NCBI GenBank assembly: GCA_017396225.1
Contig: JAFQMP010000065.1
Location: forward strand, 1-54,885
Reading direction: 5' to 3'
From: Clostridia bacterium
Lineage (GTDB): Bacteria > Bacillota > Clostridia > Oscillospirales > CAG-272
DNA: 54,885 nucleotides
In this document: positions 34,593 through 42,860 of the stretch, piece by piece
Layout of the letters: each line of letters starts with the position of its first letter
How positions within the stretch are numbered: the first letter of the stretch is position 1
Notes under the pieces: generated by a model
What the model was told of the DNA's origin: nothing
What the model saw: only the letters and a program-made list of their open reading frames with translations
Databases searched by the model: none
Position numbers and translations under genes: made by a program

Positions 34593-36122
34593 ATGGAACT
34601 TATTTTGCTTGGCGTATGTTTGTTTATATTGGCGTTTAATCTGCTGGTATCAACACTGCGCGGTGCGCGCAAGTCGGTGCTGCGCCTGATAACGGCGGTG
34701 CTCGCAATGGTGGTCTCCTTTTTCCTGGCACGTGCGCTTGCCAATGCCGTGGCGGAGCTGCTGATGCCGATGATTGAACGCGCGCTCGGCGGTTCTCCGA
34801 CCTTTGCCCCCTTTTTCAACGGAGAAATCCCCGCAGACGATGTGATAGCCGTCTTTGCCAAAATGCTGGTTGCACCGCTTCTGTTCTTGCTGCTTTATAT
34901 GGTGCTCAAGCTGCTTTTCCTGATTATTTTCGCCATTTTGAAGGCGCTGACCGTGTTCCTGAAGCCCTTTGATAAGCTGCCTGTCAGCCGTCTGTTGGGC
35001 GCCCTGACCGGCATCGTGATTGCTGCCATCGGCATTTTGGTTTTCGTGACACCTATATTTGGCTATTTTGATATCGTGTCTGCTACCGCAGATGCCTTTG
35101 TGGAGGATACCGCCGCCGATGAGGCGGAGGGTGGGCTGACCTTGGCGTCAATCAACGCCGATTATGTGAAGCCTGCGTTGCACACCCCTGTTCTATCTCT
35201 TTTCTATAATAAGTGCGGCAACAAGCTCTTTGACGGCTTGACCAAACAGACCTGGAATGAACAGGAGGTTTATCTGCGCGGCGAGGTTGCTACGATTACC
35301 GATATTATTGTGAATATTGGCAAGCTCGGTGGACATAGCATTTCCGAGTTTGGCAACGCCGAGTGCGCTGCGATTGACCGTGTGGCGGCAGATGTGAGCG
35401 CATCGCCGCTGTTATCGGGACTTTTTGCCGATACCGTCAGCACTGCCTCAAAATATTGGCTGGCAGGGCAGAGCTTTATGGGTGTGCAAAAGCCCGACAT
35501 CGGTGTAAACGGCAATCTGGTGTTTCATTCCTTGTTGCAGGTTTTTGCAACGGCAAGCGATAAAACCGTTGCGGAGGACCTTGACTTTTTTGCCGATGTC
35601 TTCCGCCTTGCAATTGAAGATGAGCTCTTTACTGCGTTTTCCCAATCCGGTGCAAACGATGCGGAAATTTCTACGCTGCTTGCCGATAGCGGCTTCTTTG
35701 CAGATGTACAGAAGCTCCTGGCAGAGCACCCCAGAATGAAGCCGCTCGGCACAGCCTTGGTTGACGTCGGTATGCGTGTGATGCTGCAGGAAATGGGTCT
35801 GCCCGAGGATTTGCGTGAGAGCTGCGGTGAGATACTTGAGGATATGACGACTACCCTGCAGACTGTTCCCGTAAAGGAGGACGGCTCGCTTGATGAAACT
35901 GTGCTTGCGGAGGAATTGACGACGATATTTGTCGATAACGAGCTCAATGTCAGCGAGGAAGCAACACATCTGATTGCCGAGGGCATCACCGACCACATCA
36001 CTGCTGAGGAGATTCAGAATCTGAGCACCGATGAGTTGATTGGAAAATTAATTGAACGCTTTGGTGAGGTGGACATTTCGGGCCTTTCTCCCGATACACC
36101 GCCGCAGATGCCTCTGCCCTAA
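34593..36122 (+). CDS. Membrane protein with CvpA-like N-terminal region
   Basis: 509 residues. The first 170 residues hold four hydrophobic helices arranged like CvpA-family proteins (first helix 2-20, then a basic RGARKSVLR loop; later PFDKLPVSRLLGALTGIV). The remaining 340 residues are hydrophilic and acidic, predicted helical and probably outside the membrane, with no recognisable domain. The C-terminus ends with PPQMPLP. Not annotated further; CvpA similarity is by pattern and not secure. A single-gene unit with promoter and terminator. Confidence 0.8.
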   Translation: MELILLGVCLFILAFNLLVSTLRGARKSVLRLITAVLAMVVSFFLARALANAVAELLMPMIERALGGSPTFAPFFNGEIPADDVIAVFAKMLVAPLLFLLLYMVLKLLFLIIFAILKALTVFLKPFDKLPVSRLLGALTGIVIAAIGILVFVTPIFGYFDIVSATADAFVEDTAADEAEGGLTLASINADYVKPALHTPVLSLFYNKCGNKLFDGLTKQTWNEQEVYLRGEVATITDIIVNIGKLGGHSISEFGNAECAAIDRVAADVSASPLLSGLFADTVSTASKYWLAGQSFMGVQKPDIGVNGNLVFHSLLQVFATASDKTVAEDLDFFADVFRLAIEDELFTAFSQSGANDAEISTLLADSGFFADVQKLLAEHPRMKPLGTALVDVGMRVMLQEMGLPEDLRESCGEILEDMTTTLQTVPVKEDGSLDETVLAEELTTIFVDNELNVSEEATHLIAEGITDHITAEEIQNLSTDELIGKLIERFGEVDISGLSPDTPPQMPLP

Positions 36123-36129
36123 GGGAAAG

Positions 36130-36159
36130 GGGTGCCGCGTGTCACGCGGCACCCTTTTT
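36130..36159 (+). terminator. Terminator after the CvpA-like gene
   Basis: GGGTGCCGCGT-gtc-ACGCGGCACCC and TTTTT. Confidence 0.93.
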
Positions 36160-36185
36160 GCATATAGTGAAGCGAGGTGATGGAG

Positions 36186-36758
36186 ATGATTGTATATAAG
36201 CCCTATGACCGTTCGCGCGCAGTGGAATATGCACGTCGCTGGGCGTTTGACCGCAATCCGCTTTTTTATAATTTTACCGAGATTGGCGGAGATTGTACGA
36301 ATTTTGTGTCGCAAGCGCTGCTTGCGGGAAGCTGTGTGATGAATTATACACCCGATTTCGGGTGGTATTATCGTTCGGCAGATGACCGTGCACCTGCATG
36401 GACGGGCGTTTCTTTTTTCTGGCAATTTATGACCGAGTCGCCGCGTTTTCTTTCGGCGGGTGGGGACACAGGGCCCTTCGGGCAGGAGGTTTTCAGCCCC
36501 GATGAAGTGATGGTGGGCGACGTGGTGCAGCTTGCTGACAGTCGGGGGGAGTTTTACCACACGCTGCTGGTGAGCGGCAAGCGGGACGGAGAGCTTCTCG
36601 TGGCGGCACATTCGATAGATGCCTTTGACCGTCCGCTGTCGGAGTACAATTATGCCTCGCTGCGGTATCTGCACATTCTCGGTGTCAGGCTGCGCGTGAA
36701 TCACCCCGATTGCTATCCTGCGTTGCTTGCAGGTGAAGCGCTGCCTGTTCAGCGGTAA
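36186..36758 (+). CDS. Amidase-domain (Amidase_6-like) protein
   Basis: 190 residues with the N-terminal signature AVEYARRWAFDRNP, then GGDCTNFVSQALLAG, where Cys is the likely nucleophile of an NlpC/P60-like amidase fold, and YHTLLVSG with the expected His. No signal peptide is present, so it may act inside the cell or in the mother cell. Such domains occur in wall-associated and sporulation proteins of Clostridia. ATG 36186 follows AGGTGA by five bases; earlier in-frame starts at 36177 and 36180 overlap that site. Confidence 0.85.
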   Translation: MIVYKPYDRSRAVEYARRWAFDRNPLFYNFTEIGGDCTNFVSQALLAGSCVMNYTPDFGWYYRSADDRAPAWTGVSFFWQFMTESPRFLSAGGDTGPFGQEVFSPDEVMVGDVVQLADSRGEFYHTLLVSGKRDGELLVAAHSIDAFDRPLSEYNYASLRYLHILGVRLRVNHPDCYPALLAGEALPVQR

Positions 36759-36776
36759 TACTTTTTGTAAAGGATA

Positions 36777-36805
36777 TTGCAAATTTCTACAAGTTGTGCT
36801 ACAAT
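36777..36805 (+). promoter_or_regulatory. Promoter of the ion transporter gene
   Basis: TTGCAA 36777-36782, 17-base spacer, TACAAT 36800-36805. Confidence 0.7.
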
Positions 36806-36855
36806 AAGTCCGCCTCGTAGAGAGATACAGTGTGTTGAAAGGGTGTGAATGTGAA

Positions 36856-38142
36856 ATGACGGCGGTTCTGCTTGTGTCCTTGCTTGCGGTTGCAGCGATG
36901 CTGGTGCTTGTTTTTTGCAAGCCCGCAGTGCACGTGGGACATACGGCAATCAGTATATTCTGGGCTGCACCCGTGCTGGGCGTTGTCGCGCTGCTTGTAA
37001 TGGGCACGCTCTCCTTTGGGGAGATTGGCGCAGGTCTGACGGCTGAAACAGCGGTCAATCCCCTGAAAATTCTGGTGCTCTTTTTCTCGATGACGCTGCT
37101 TTCCACCTTTCTTGACGAGGCGGGCTTTTTCCGCTTTCTCGCTGGCTTTGTGATGCGCCGCGCAGGCAGCAGGCAGACGGTGCTTTTTATCAGCCTGTAT
37201 CTTGCAGTGTCGGTGCTGACCGTTTTTACGTCAAATGACATTGTGGTGCTGACCTTCACCCCCTTTATCTGTTATTTTGCCAAGAATGCCGAGATTGACC
37301 CGTTGCCCTACCTTGTAGCTGAATTTGTTGCGGCAAATACCTGGAGCATGGCGCTGATTATCGGCAATCCCACCAACATTTATCTGGCTGCAAGTCATGG
37401 GGTTGACTTTGCTGCATATACGGTGGAAATGCTGCTGCCCACCGTTTTTGCGGGCGTGACCTCCTTTGCGATGCTCCTGCTTCTGTTTCGCAAAAAGCTG
37501 AAGGCGCCCATGGGCGGGCGCGCACCCGATGTGCTGCCAATGGATATCCCTACGGTGGCTGTCGGTCTTGCCGCACTTCTGGGTTGTGTGGTGATGCTGG
37601 TTGTTTCCTCTTATGTGAATTTGCCGATGTGGTTGATAGCCGCAGCATTTTGTGTGTTGCTTTATCTGATTGCCACAGTGCTTGAGCTTTGTCGTCGTCG
37701 CGGCTTGCGGTTGATTTTGCGTAGCGTGCTCCGCGCACCGCTTGATGTTATTCCCTTTGTGCTTTCGATGTTTGTGCTGGTTATGGCACTTGAAAAGGTT
37801 GGTGTGACCGCAGGGCTTGCCTCCTTGCTTGCGGGCAGGGGAGAAATCTTCACCTTTGGTGCGGCGTCCTTTCTTTTGGCGAATGTTCTGAACAATATTC
37901 CGATGAGTGTGCTTTTTGCCTCTGTGACGGCAAATGCAGGTGGTATGGGTGCCTTGTATGCGGCAGTGATTGGCTCTAATATCGGTGCATTCCTTACGCC
38001 GATGGGTGCACTTGCGGGTATTATGTGGATGGCGATGCTGCGTGAGCAGGGCGTGGCACTTTCCTTTGGACGGTTCACTGCAATTGGCGCGGCAATTTCT
38101 GTTCCCACCATGGCGGCAGCGCTTGTGGGCTTGCTGCTTTAA
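36856..38142 (+). CDS. ArsB/NhaD-type (SLC13-like) membrane transporter
   Basis: About 428 residues with eleven or twelve membrane helices. SNDIVVLTFTPFI near 120 and LNNIPMSVLFA near 350 are the two inverted-repeat motifs of the ion transporter superfamily (ArsB/NhaD/CitM). Arsenite, Na+ or dicarboxylate are all possible; no arsenic genes adjoin. Start is uncertain: ATG 36856 is 14 bases after AAAGGG, while in-frame GTG 36832 and TTG 36835 have only a weak GAGAGA. Confidence 0.82.
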   Translation: MTAVLLVSLLAVAAMLVLVFCKPAVHVGHTAISIFWAAPVLGVVALLVMGTLSFGEIGAGLTAETAVNPLKILVLFFSMTLLSTFLDEAGFFRFLAGFVMRRAGSRQTVLFISLYLAVSVLTVFTSNDIVVLTFTPFICYFAKNAEIDPLPYLVAEFVAANTWSMALIIGNPTNIYLAASHGVDFAAYTVEMLLPTVFAGVTSFAMLLLLFRKKLKAPMGGRAPDVLPMDIPTVAVGLAALLGCVVMLVVSSYVNLPMWLIAAAFCVLLYLIATVLELCRRRGLRLILRSVLRAPLDVIPFVLSMFVLVMALEKVGVTAGLASLLAGRGEIFTFGAASFLLANVLNNIPMSVLFASVTANAGGMGALYAAVIGSNIGAFLTPMGALAGIMWMAMLREQGVALSFGRFTAIGAAISVPTMAAALVGLLL

Positions 38143-38147
38143 GGCAT

Positions 38148-38180
38148 AAGAAAAAGGCGACCGTCGGTCGCCTTTTTCTT
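38148..38180. terminator. Bidirectional terminator
   Basis: AAGAAAAAGGCGACC-gtc-GGTCGCCTTTTTCTT: A/T-flanked on both sides, between convergent genes. Confidence 0.92.
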
Positions 38181-38796
38181 ATTTGTACAGTACGTTGATG
38201 TAGTGCTCGATGATTTGCACACAACGCTCAAAGCCCAGCTCCTCGGTGTTGAGGCAGAGGTCATAGTTGCGGGCGTTGTCCCAATCCTTACCTGTGTAGT
38301 AGCGGTAATAGGTGCTGCGTGCGCGGTCAATGCGGTCAATCTTGCGCTCGGCCTCCTTGCGGGAAAGACCGTAGAGCTCGGTCACCTTGTCGATGCAAAA
38401 GCCCTTGGAGGAGTAGATGAAGATGCGCAGAACATTTTCATGCTCGGCAAGAATGTGGTCGGCACAGCGCCCTACGATGACGCTGCTTTCGCGGTCGGCA
38501 ATCTCGTGAATCATTTTTGCCTGGTAGTTAAAGAGGTTGTCGGTGGAGGTAAAGTCGTCACTTTTGGGAGAAATCAGCTTTTTGCCAAACGCACGGTTGT
38601 AGCGCTTGAAGAAGGCAACCTTGCCTGCCTCGTCAGCCTTTTCAAACAGGTCAATGTTGATGCCGCTTTCTTCGGAGGCAAGCTCCATAATTTCACGGTC
38701 ATAAAACTTGATGCCAAGACGCTCTGCCAGCATTTTGCCGATGGTGCGACCGCCGCTGCCGAAGCCGCGTGCGATGGTAACAGTAAATTTTTTCAT
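38179..38796 (-). CDS. Cytidylate kinase-like protein
   Basis: 205 residues, the family commonly named cytidylate kinase-like in Clostridia. N-terminal P-loop-like ARGFGSGGRTIGKMLA, then FYDREIMELA, later VIVGRCADHIL and the lid region KEAERKIDRIDRARSTYYRYYTGKDWDNARNYDL. It differs from Cmk in length and in the lid, so the real nucleotide or other substrate is not established. Promoter 38833-38861 lies upstream; AAAGGGG serves as ribosome site. Confidence 0.88.
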   Translation of the reverse strand: MKKFTVTIARGFGSGGRTIGKMLAERLGIKFYDREIMELASEESGINIDLFEKADEAGKVAFFKRYNRAFGKKLISPKSDDFTSTDNLFNYQAKMIHEIADRESSVIVGRCADHILAEHENVLRIFIYSSKGFCIDKVTELYGLSRKEAERKIDRIDRARSTYYRYYTGKDWDNARNYDLCLNTEELGFERCVQIIEHYINVLYK

Positions 38797-38832
38797 AAGA
38801 GTAAAACCCCTTTAAGCAAAGATGTTATATTT

Positions 38833-38861
38833 ATTATAGCACCCCTTATTTGTTTTGTCAA
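38833..38861 (-). promoter_or_regulatory. SigA promoter of the kinase-like gene
   Basis: Minus strand TTGACA (38856-38861) and TATAAT (38833-38838), 17-base spacer. Confidence 0.88.
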
Positions 38862-38889
38862 AGGGTTTTACGGCATTTCTTTGAGAGAC

Positions 38890-38918
38890 TTGACAAAAGG
38901 GGTTTATTGTGTTATGAT
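38890..38918 (+). promoter_or_regulatory. SigA promoter of tRNA-Leu
   Basis: TTGACA 38890-38895, 17-base spacer, TATGAT 38913-38918, 37 bases before the tRNA. Confidence 0.85.
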
Positions 38919-38954
38919 TAGCGCGCGGCAAATTTATTTTGTTGCGTAGCATTT

Positions 38955-39037
38955 GCGGGTATGGCGGAATTGGCAGACGCGCAAGATTTAGGATCTTGTG
39001 AGCAATCGTGTGGGTTCAACCCCCTCTACCCGCACCA
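38955..39037 (+). tRNA. tRNA-Leu (UAG)
   Basis: Type II tRNA, 83 bases. Acceptor GCGGGTA/TACCCGC, D-arm GGCGGAATTGGCAGACGC, anticodon stem CAAGA/TCTTG with loop TTTAGGA giving anticodon TAG, a variable arm (TGAGCAATCG), T-arm TGGG-TTCAA-CCCC. Discriminator A and CCA encoded (39034-39037). It decodes leucine CUA/CUN codons. Confidence 0.97.
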
Positions 39038-39046
39038 AAATACGGG

Positions 39047-39131
39047 AAGAATGCCGATTTTGCTTTTGCAAATGGCGGTGTTCAGCCGCCAAGGCATTCT
39101 TCAAGCGTGTCGGCGGCGCCGACAAAGCGGG
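39047..39131 (+). repeat. Structured repeat, copy 1
   Basis: 85-base unit. The first 55 bases (39047-39101) end in the inverted repeat AAGAATGCC/GGCATTCTT and hold two inner hairpins, TTTGC-tttt-GCAAA and GGCGG/CCGCC: a three-way junction. Then TGTCGGC-ggc-GCCGACA at about 39108-39124. Copy 2 at 39234 is identical over the first 55 bases. Confidence 0.8.
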
Positions 39132-39171
39132 CGCCCTTGTGGCGCCCCTTCCTTTTGGTATGGGTGTAGCT
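39129..39171 (+). repeat. Short hairpin repeat, copy A
   Basis: GGGCGCC-cttgt-GGCGCCC then CTTCCTTTTGGTATGGGTGTAGC. Copy B is at 39442. Between this and the next unit lies 39172-39233, without recognisable content. Confidence 0.65.
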
Positions 39172-39233
39172 GCGGGGGAGAACCCTCCGCCGCAAAAAGC
39201 AAGCAAGCAAAGGAGAATGAAGGACGGCGGGAA

Positions 39234-39318
39234 AAGAATGCCGATTTTGCTTTTGCAAATGGCGGTGTTCAGCCGCCAAGGCATTCTTTAAGCGTGTCGG
39301 CAGCGCCGACAAAGCGGG
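39234..39318 (+). repeat. Structured repeat, copy 2
   Basis: Second copy of the 85-base unit at 39047. The first 55 bases are identical; the following hairpin has loop agc instead of ggc (TGTCGGC/GCCGACA unchanged). Confidence 0.8.
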
Positions 39319-39319
39319 G

Positions 39320-39341
39320 CAACCCCCCTCTACCCGCACCA
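39320..39341 (+). repeat. Duplicated 3' tail of tRNA-Leu (att-like)
   Basis: CAACCCCCCTCTACCCGCAC followed by CA: the last 20 or so bases of the tRNA-Leu gene (39017-39037) with one extra C. The 304 bases between the two copies have no integrase. It resembles the right end left by integration at a tRNA 3' end. Confidence 0.6.
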
Positions 39342-39441
39342 GCCGACAGTGTCGGCACTCCAATATTGTGTGACGACAGCATAAATTTGAGTCTTATCAC
39401 ACAATGGTGAGATTTGGATTTTCTTTTGCAGTTAAATATAA

Positions 39442-39485
39442 GGGGCGCCACAAGGACGCCCCTTCCTTTTGGTATGATGTAGCTT
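39442..39485 (+). repeat. Short hairpin repeat, copy B
   Basis: GGGGCG-ccacaagga-CGCCCC then TTCCTTTTGGTATGATGTAGC. Same downstream sequence as copy A at 39129, but the loop core is its reverse complement. The remainder, 39342-39441 and 39486-39547, holds no gene that I can see. Confidence 0.65.
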
Positions 39486-39547
39486 AAATCATATATTTTC
39501 CCCTTTCCGCATATATTGGAAACGACTTTCAAAAAGGAGAGGGAATT

Positions 39548-41047
39548 ATGGAACGATATGACGATAAACAAAGCACGGTGCTGCTGCCCGTGACAGAGCG
39601 GACGGTTTCCTTTGAGGGGGCGGCGGACATTTCGCTCCCCGATTATCTTGGTGAGATTGGGCGCATTTTGTGGGTGCGTCCCACGGTGCAGATGCCAAAC
39701 GGCTTTTTGTCTGCGGGTATGGCAGAGTATGCGGGTCGGGTAACTTACCGTGCCCTGTACGTTGGCACGGACGGAAAGCTTTACGGTACCGAAGCCGAGG
39801 AGGGCTATACCTTTTCGCTGCCCTGTGAGTCGGCAGGTCTTGACCGAGTGTCGGCGATGCCCACGGTAGATGCCGTGATTGCGCGTGTGCTTGGGCCGCG
39901 CAAGCTTTCGGTGCGTTGCCGTATGCGTGCTGAGGTGGTTGGCTATGCCGAAAAGAGCCTTGCACCCAAGCTCCCCGATGTGCAGGGTGAGCTCTGCCGC
40001 CTGGGAGGCGCTGCAGAGGGCGGTCGTTTTTCGGTGCTGCAAGGAGATACGGTGGAGCTTGCCGAGGAGATTGCACTGGAGGGGAACGCGCCTGTTCAGG
40101 TGGTATTCGCGCACGCCGAGGCGTTTTTGCCCGATGTAGTGGCGCGCGTGGGCGAGGTGCGCTGCCGCGGTGAGGCGGTGGTAACGCTATTGCTTGCACC
40201 TGAGGAGGGCGTACCCTATGCGTTGGTGCGGAGACTGCCCTTTGATGCATCAATTGCAGATGAAACAGTGGCGTCCGGTGCGTCGGCGCGTGCCTTCGCC
40301 ACAGTGTGTGATTTGCGCACGGTTACCACCGAGGGGGCCTTGACCCTGGCACTTTCCCTGCAGCCGATAGCAGAAATGCAGGAAAATACACCGGTTGCTT
40401 ATTTAAGAGATGCATTTTTGCCGGGGGCGAGTACCGCTTGTCAAAGTGAGCGAACGCGCATTTTCCGTGCGGGGGCTTGCGATAATCAGCATTTCAGTGT
40501 GTCGGGGTCCGCTGCGGCAGAGGCCTGCGGGCTGCCCTGCGATGCTGTTATTCTGGCAACGATTGCCGAAGCAGAGGTGCGTGAAAAGCGCTGTGATACG
40601 CGCGGAAGTGTGATTGCGGGCGAGATTTGCTGCCATCTGCTTTATAAAAACGGTGAAGAGCTGGGGGCGGCGCAGATGTCGGTGCCCTTCTCGGTGCGAA
40701 CCGAAGGGGATTTTGAAACGCTGTCGGTATGGGCGACTGTTCCTTCCTGTCGCGTGACAAGGCGCGGTGAGGAGCTTTTGCTGGACGCCGAGCTGGCACT
40801 GGCGCTCCGTGCCGCGCATAGTTCTGAGCTGACCGCGGTCAGCAGCATTGAGGTCGGAGCCTGTGCGGCGCGGCAGAGCTTCGATGTAGAGGTCTGCTAT
40901 CCTGCCCGCGGTGAAACGCTTTGGAGCGTTGCACGCCGCTATGCGGTATCCCCCGAGGAGCTGGCACTTGCCAACGGTATCGTGGGTGAGTTTGATGCAA
41001 TGCCTGAGGGAGTACGGTATCTGCTGGTCCCTGATTGTGCGACTTGA
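39548..41047 (+). CDS. sipL: SipL-like spore coat protein (SPOCS + LysM)
   Basis: 499 residues. Several repeated SPOCS (DUF3794) modules over residues 20-430, with recurring segments of the type VTYRALYVGTDGKLYG and AGEICCHLLYKNGEE. The last 50 residues form a LysM domain (ARGETLWSVARRYAVSPEELALANG). C. difficile SipL, a spore coat morphogen that binds SpoIVA, has the same order and similar length. Since SpoIVA is recruited by SpoVM, whose gene is also in this window, the two fit one pathway. AAAGGAG ribosome site; no obvious SigA promoter. Confidence 0.88.
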   Translation: MERYDDKQSTVLLPVTERTVSFEGAADISLPDYLGEIGRILWVRPTVQMPNGFLSAGMAEYAGRVTYRALYVGTDGKLYGTEAEEGYTFSLPCESAGLDRVSAMPTVDAVIARVLGPRKLSVRCRMRAEVVGYAEKSLAPKLPDVQGELCRLGGAAEGGRFSVLQGDTVELAEEIALEGNAPVQVVFAHAEAFLPDVVARVGEVRCRGEAVVTLLLAPEEGVPYALVRRLPFDASIADETVASGASARAFATVCDLRTVTTEGALTLALSLQPIAEMQENTPVAYLRDAFLPGASTACQSERTRIFRAGACDNQHFSVSGSAAAEACGLPCDAVILATIAEAEVREKRCDTRGSVIAGEICCHLLYKNGEELGAAQMSVPFSVRTEGDFETLSVWATVPSCRVTRRGEELLLDAELALALRAAHSSELTAVSSIEVGACAARQSFDVEVCYPARGETLWSVARRYAVSPEELALANGIVGEFDAMPEGVRYLLVPDCAT

Positions 41048-41143
41048 ATGAGAAAATCCGAAAACTTTTAGGGAAGGTGTCAATAAAGCGGCAAAAATCC
41101 TGCTGTTTTGCTCAAATTTGCACAAAAAAATAGAGAAAACTTA

Positions 41144-41172
41144 TTGACAAAAAAGTGAAATTGTATTATAAT
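41144..41172 (+). promoter_or_regulatory. SigA promoter of the surface protein
   Basis: TTGACA 41144-41149, 17-base spacer, TATAAT 41167-41172. Confidence 0.9.
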
Positions 41173-41206
41173 AGGAATACCAATATAAACAAGGAAGGTG
41201 CTAATT

Positions 41207-42778
41207 ATGCGTAAAATTATTGCAGTTCTGCTTGTGGTGCTGATGCTTGCGTCCGCGCTGGCTATGCTTCCCGCATCTGCAGCTACTTATGACGGAACTA
41301 CCGCTGAAACCGCTGGTCTTAATCAGTTGATTATTACCGAGGTGGCACAGCTCGTTCACGAGCGTGATGGCTTGAAGCAGTACACCACGACCGATAAGAT
41401 TAACGAGCGTGCGAAGTTCCCGATTTCTTCGAGCTACATTGAGATTTTCAACAACACTGCTGCTACCGTTGATTTTTCCGCGCTCTCTCTGTTGCGTGGT
41501 GTCAACATGGCGAAAAACCCCGGTAAGGGCAAGGAATATGCCGACATCTGGGATAGCTGGAGCATGCAGAAGAAATTCGTGCAGAAGATGGATATCCGTC
41601 TCGGTGCCATTCTGCCCGATGTTGCAGCGAGCGGTACGCAGACCACTGTCAAGAGCGCTTATGCAACCACGATTTTCAAGGCCGGTGACGATGTCACCAC
41701 ATACATTTATCCTATGCTTGAGAACACCGCTGAGGACCTCAACGTAGCAGGCGGCAAGGCTGCTGTTATCTGGTTCATCAACGAGTCCGCTGTGAAGTGG
41801 ATTTACAATGAGTGGGATAAGGACACCACCAAGGACGACTTTGACCCCAGAGAGGTGTTCATCAGACGTCACCTGGGCGCTGAGGCCGCTGAAAACTATG
41901 ATGACTACAATGTTATTATGGTCTGGGCAGAGAACAACAAGCAGCCCAAAAACCCCACCAAGCTTGCACAGGATATGTTCACCTGGGAAACCGTTGCCGC
42001 CAACGAAACGAATAAGAGCATTATCTATGCACTTGCTGACAACACCTGGAGCCTTACGAACGACAACTGCAAGGGTGCGGTAAACGCCAAGATTAAGTCT
42101 ATCGTCAGTGTCGGTAACCTGGTAAGCAGCTACGGTGCAGCAGACAACAATACCGCTGCTGTGTTTGTACCCTCGGGTACCACGCCTTACCTTCTGAATA
42201 AGAAGAATGAGAGCTCCCCTGTTGCAATCGCTCCCGCCGTTGACTATGTTGCAGAGGGCTATGCACCCAGCTATGCTGAGGTTGCTGCCGTTCTTTGGGG
42301 CACCGACAAGTCCCCCTGCAGCCTTCCCGAGTGGCAGCAGGCTATGATGTACGAGGTGCTGACCACCAAGCCCGCAAGCTTGACCGGTGCAGACAATACA
42401 GCCACTGCAGCCAAGATTGCCGCTGCACTGGACGTTCTTTACGAGCAGGAAGGTATTGGTCAGCTTGAGGCAGGCCATGATGAGGAGCAGGTTAAGCCTA
42501 ACTACAAGGACCGTGCTGAACTCGAGGATACCTACCTGGGCGGCGACGACAAGGAAGATGAGAAGGATTTCCCCTGGGTACTCGTTATCGCTATCGGTGG
42601 CGGCGTATTGCTTCTGGCTGCTGCTGCGGTTGTAGTCTTCGTTGTTGTTCTTCCCAAGGCTAAGAAGAAGAAGGCTGCTGCTGAGGTAGCGCCTGCCGAG
42701 GAAGATGTTGCAGCTCCTGAGGTTGAGGAAGCTCCTGCCGAGGAAGAGGCTCCCGCAGAGGAATCCACTGAGGAATAA
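41207..42778 (+). CDS. Membrane-anchored surface protein with lamin-tail-like domain
   Basis: 523 residues. Signal peptide ending PASAA near residue 26. The region from LNQLIITEVAQL to SSYIEIFNNTAATVDFSALSLLRG resembles a lamin-tail domain (beta-rich, often in secreted proteins). A C-terminal helix (about 449-473) is followed by a KKKK stop and a cytoplasmic tail made of repeating Ala-Pro-Glu-Glu units (APAEEEAPAEES). Highly biased codon use suggests strong expression. ATG 41207 is eight bases after GGAAGG. Function unknown. Confidence 0.8.
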   Translation: MRKIIAVLLVVLMLASALAMLPASAATYDGTTAETAGLNQLIITEVAQLVHERDGLKQYTTTDKINERAKFPISSSYIEIFNNTAATVDFSALSLLRGVNMAKNPGKGKEYADIWDSWSMQKKFVQKMDIRLGAILPDVAASGTQTTVKSAYATTIFKAGDDVTTYIYPMLENTAEDLNVAGGKAAVIWFINESAVKWIYNEWDKDTTKDDFDPREVFIRRHLGAEAAENYDDYNVIMVWAENNKQPKNPTKLAQDMFTWETVAANETNKSIIYALADNTWSLTNDNCKGAVNAKIKSIVSVGNLVSSYGAADNNTAAVFVPSGTTPYLLNKKNESSPVAIAPAVDYVAEGYAPSYAEVAAVLWGTDKSPCSLPEWQQAMMYEVLTTKPASLTGADNTATAAKIAAALDVLYEQEGIGQLEAGHDEEQVKPNYKDRAELEDTYLGGDDKEDEKDFPWVLVIAIGGGVLLLAAAAVVVFVVVLPKAKKKKAAAEVAPAEEDVAAPEVEEAPAEEEAPAEESTEE

Positions 42779-42807
42779 TTAAGCGGTGTTCGTATACCGT
42801 CAAAAAA

Positions 42808-42833
42808 GGGACTGCCACCGCGGTGGCAGTCCC
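42808..42833 (+). terminator. Terminator after the surface protein
   Basis: GGGACTGCCACCG and CGGTGGCAGTCCC form a 13-base perfect palindrome, followed by TTGTCTT. Confidence 0.8.
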
Positions 42834-42860
42834 TTGTCTTATAAGAAGGGAAATAAAGAT

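Noticed and set aside
38961..39410. Frames of 98-149 residues across tRNA-Leu and the repeats
   Set aside because: They begin inside or beside the tRNA and translate the repeats; repetitive peptide content reflects the DNA repeats.
41201..42478. 425-residue minus-strand frame opposite the surface protein
   Set aside because: Shadow frame of a highly biased gene; promoter, ribosome site, signal peptide and terminator all support the plus strand.
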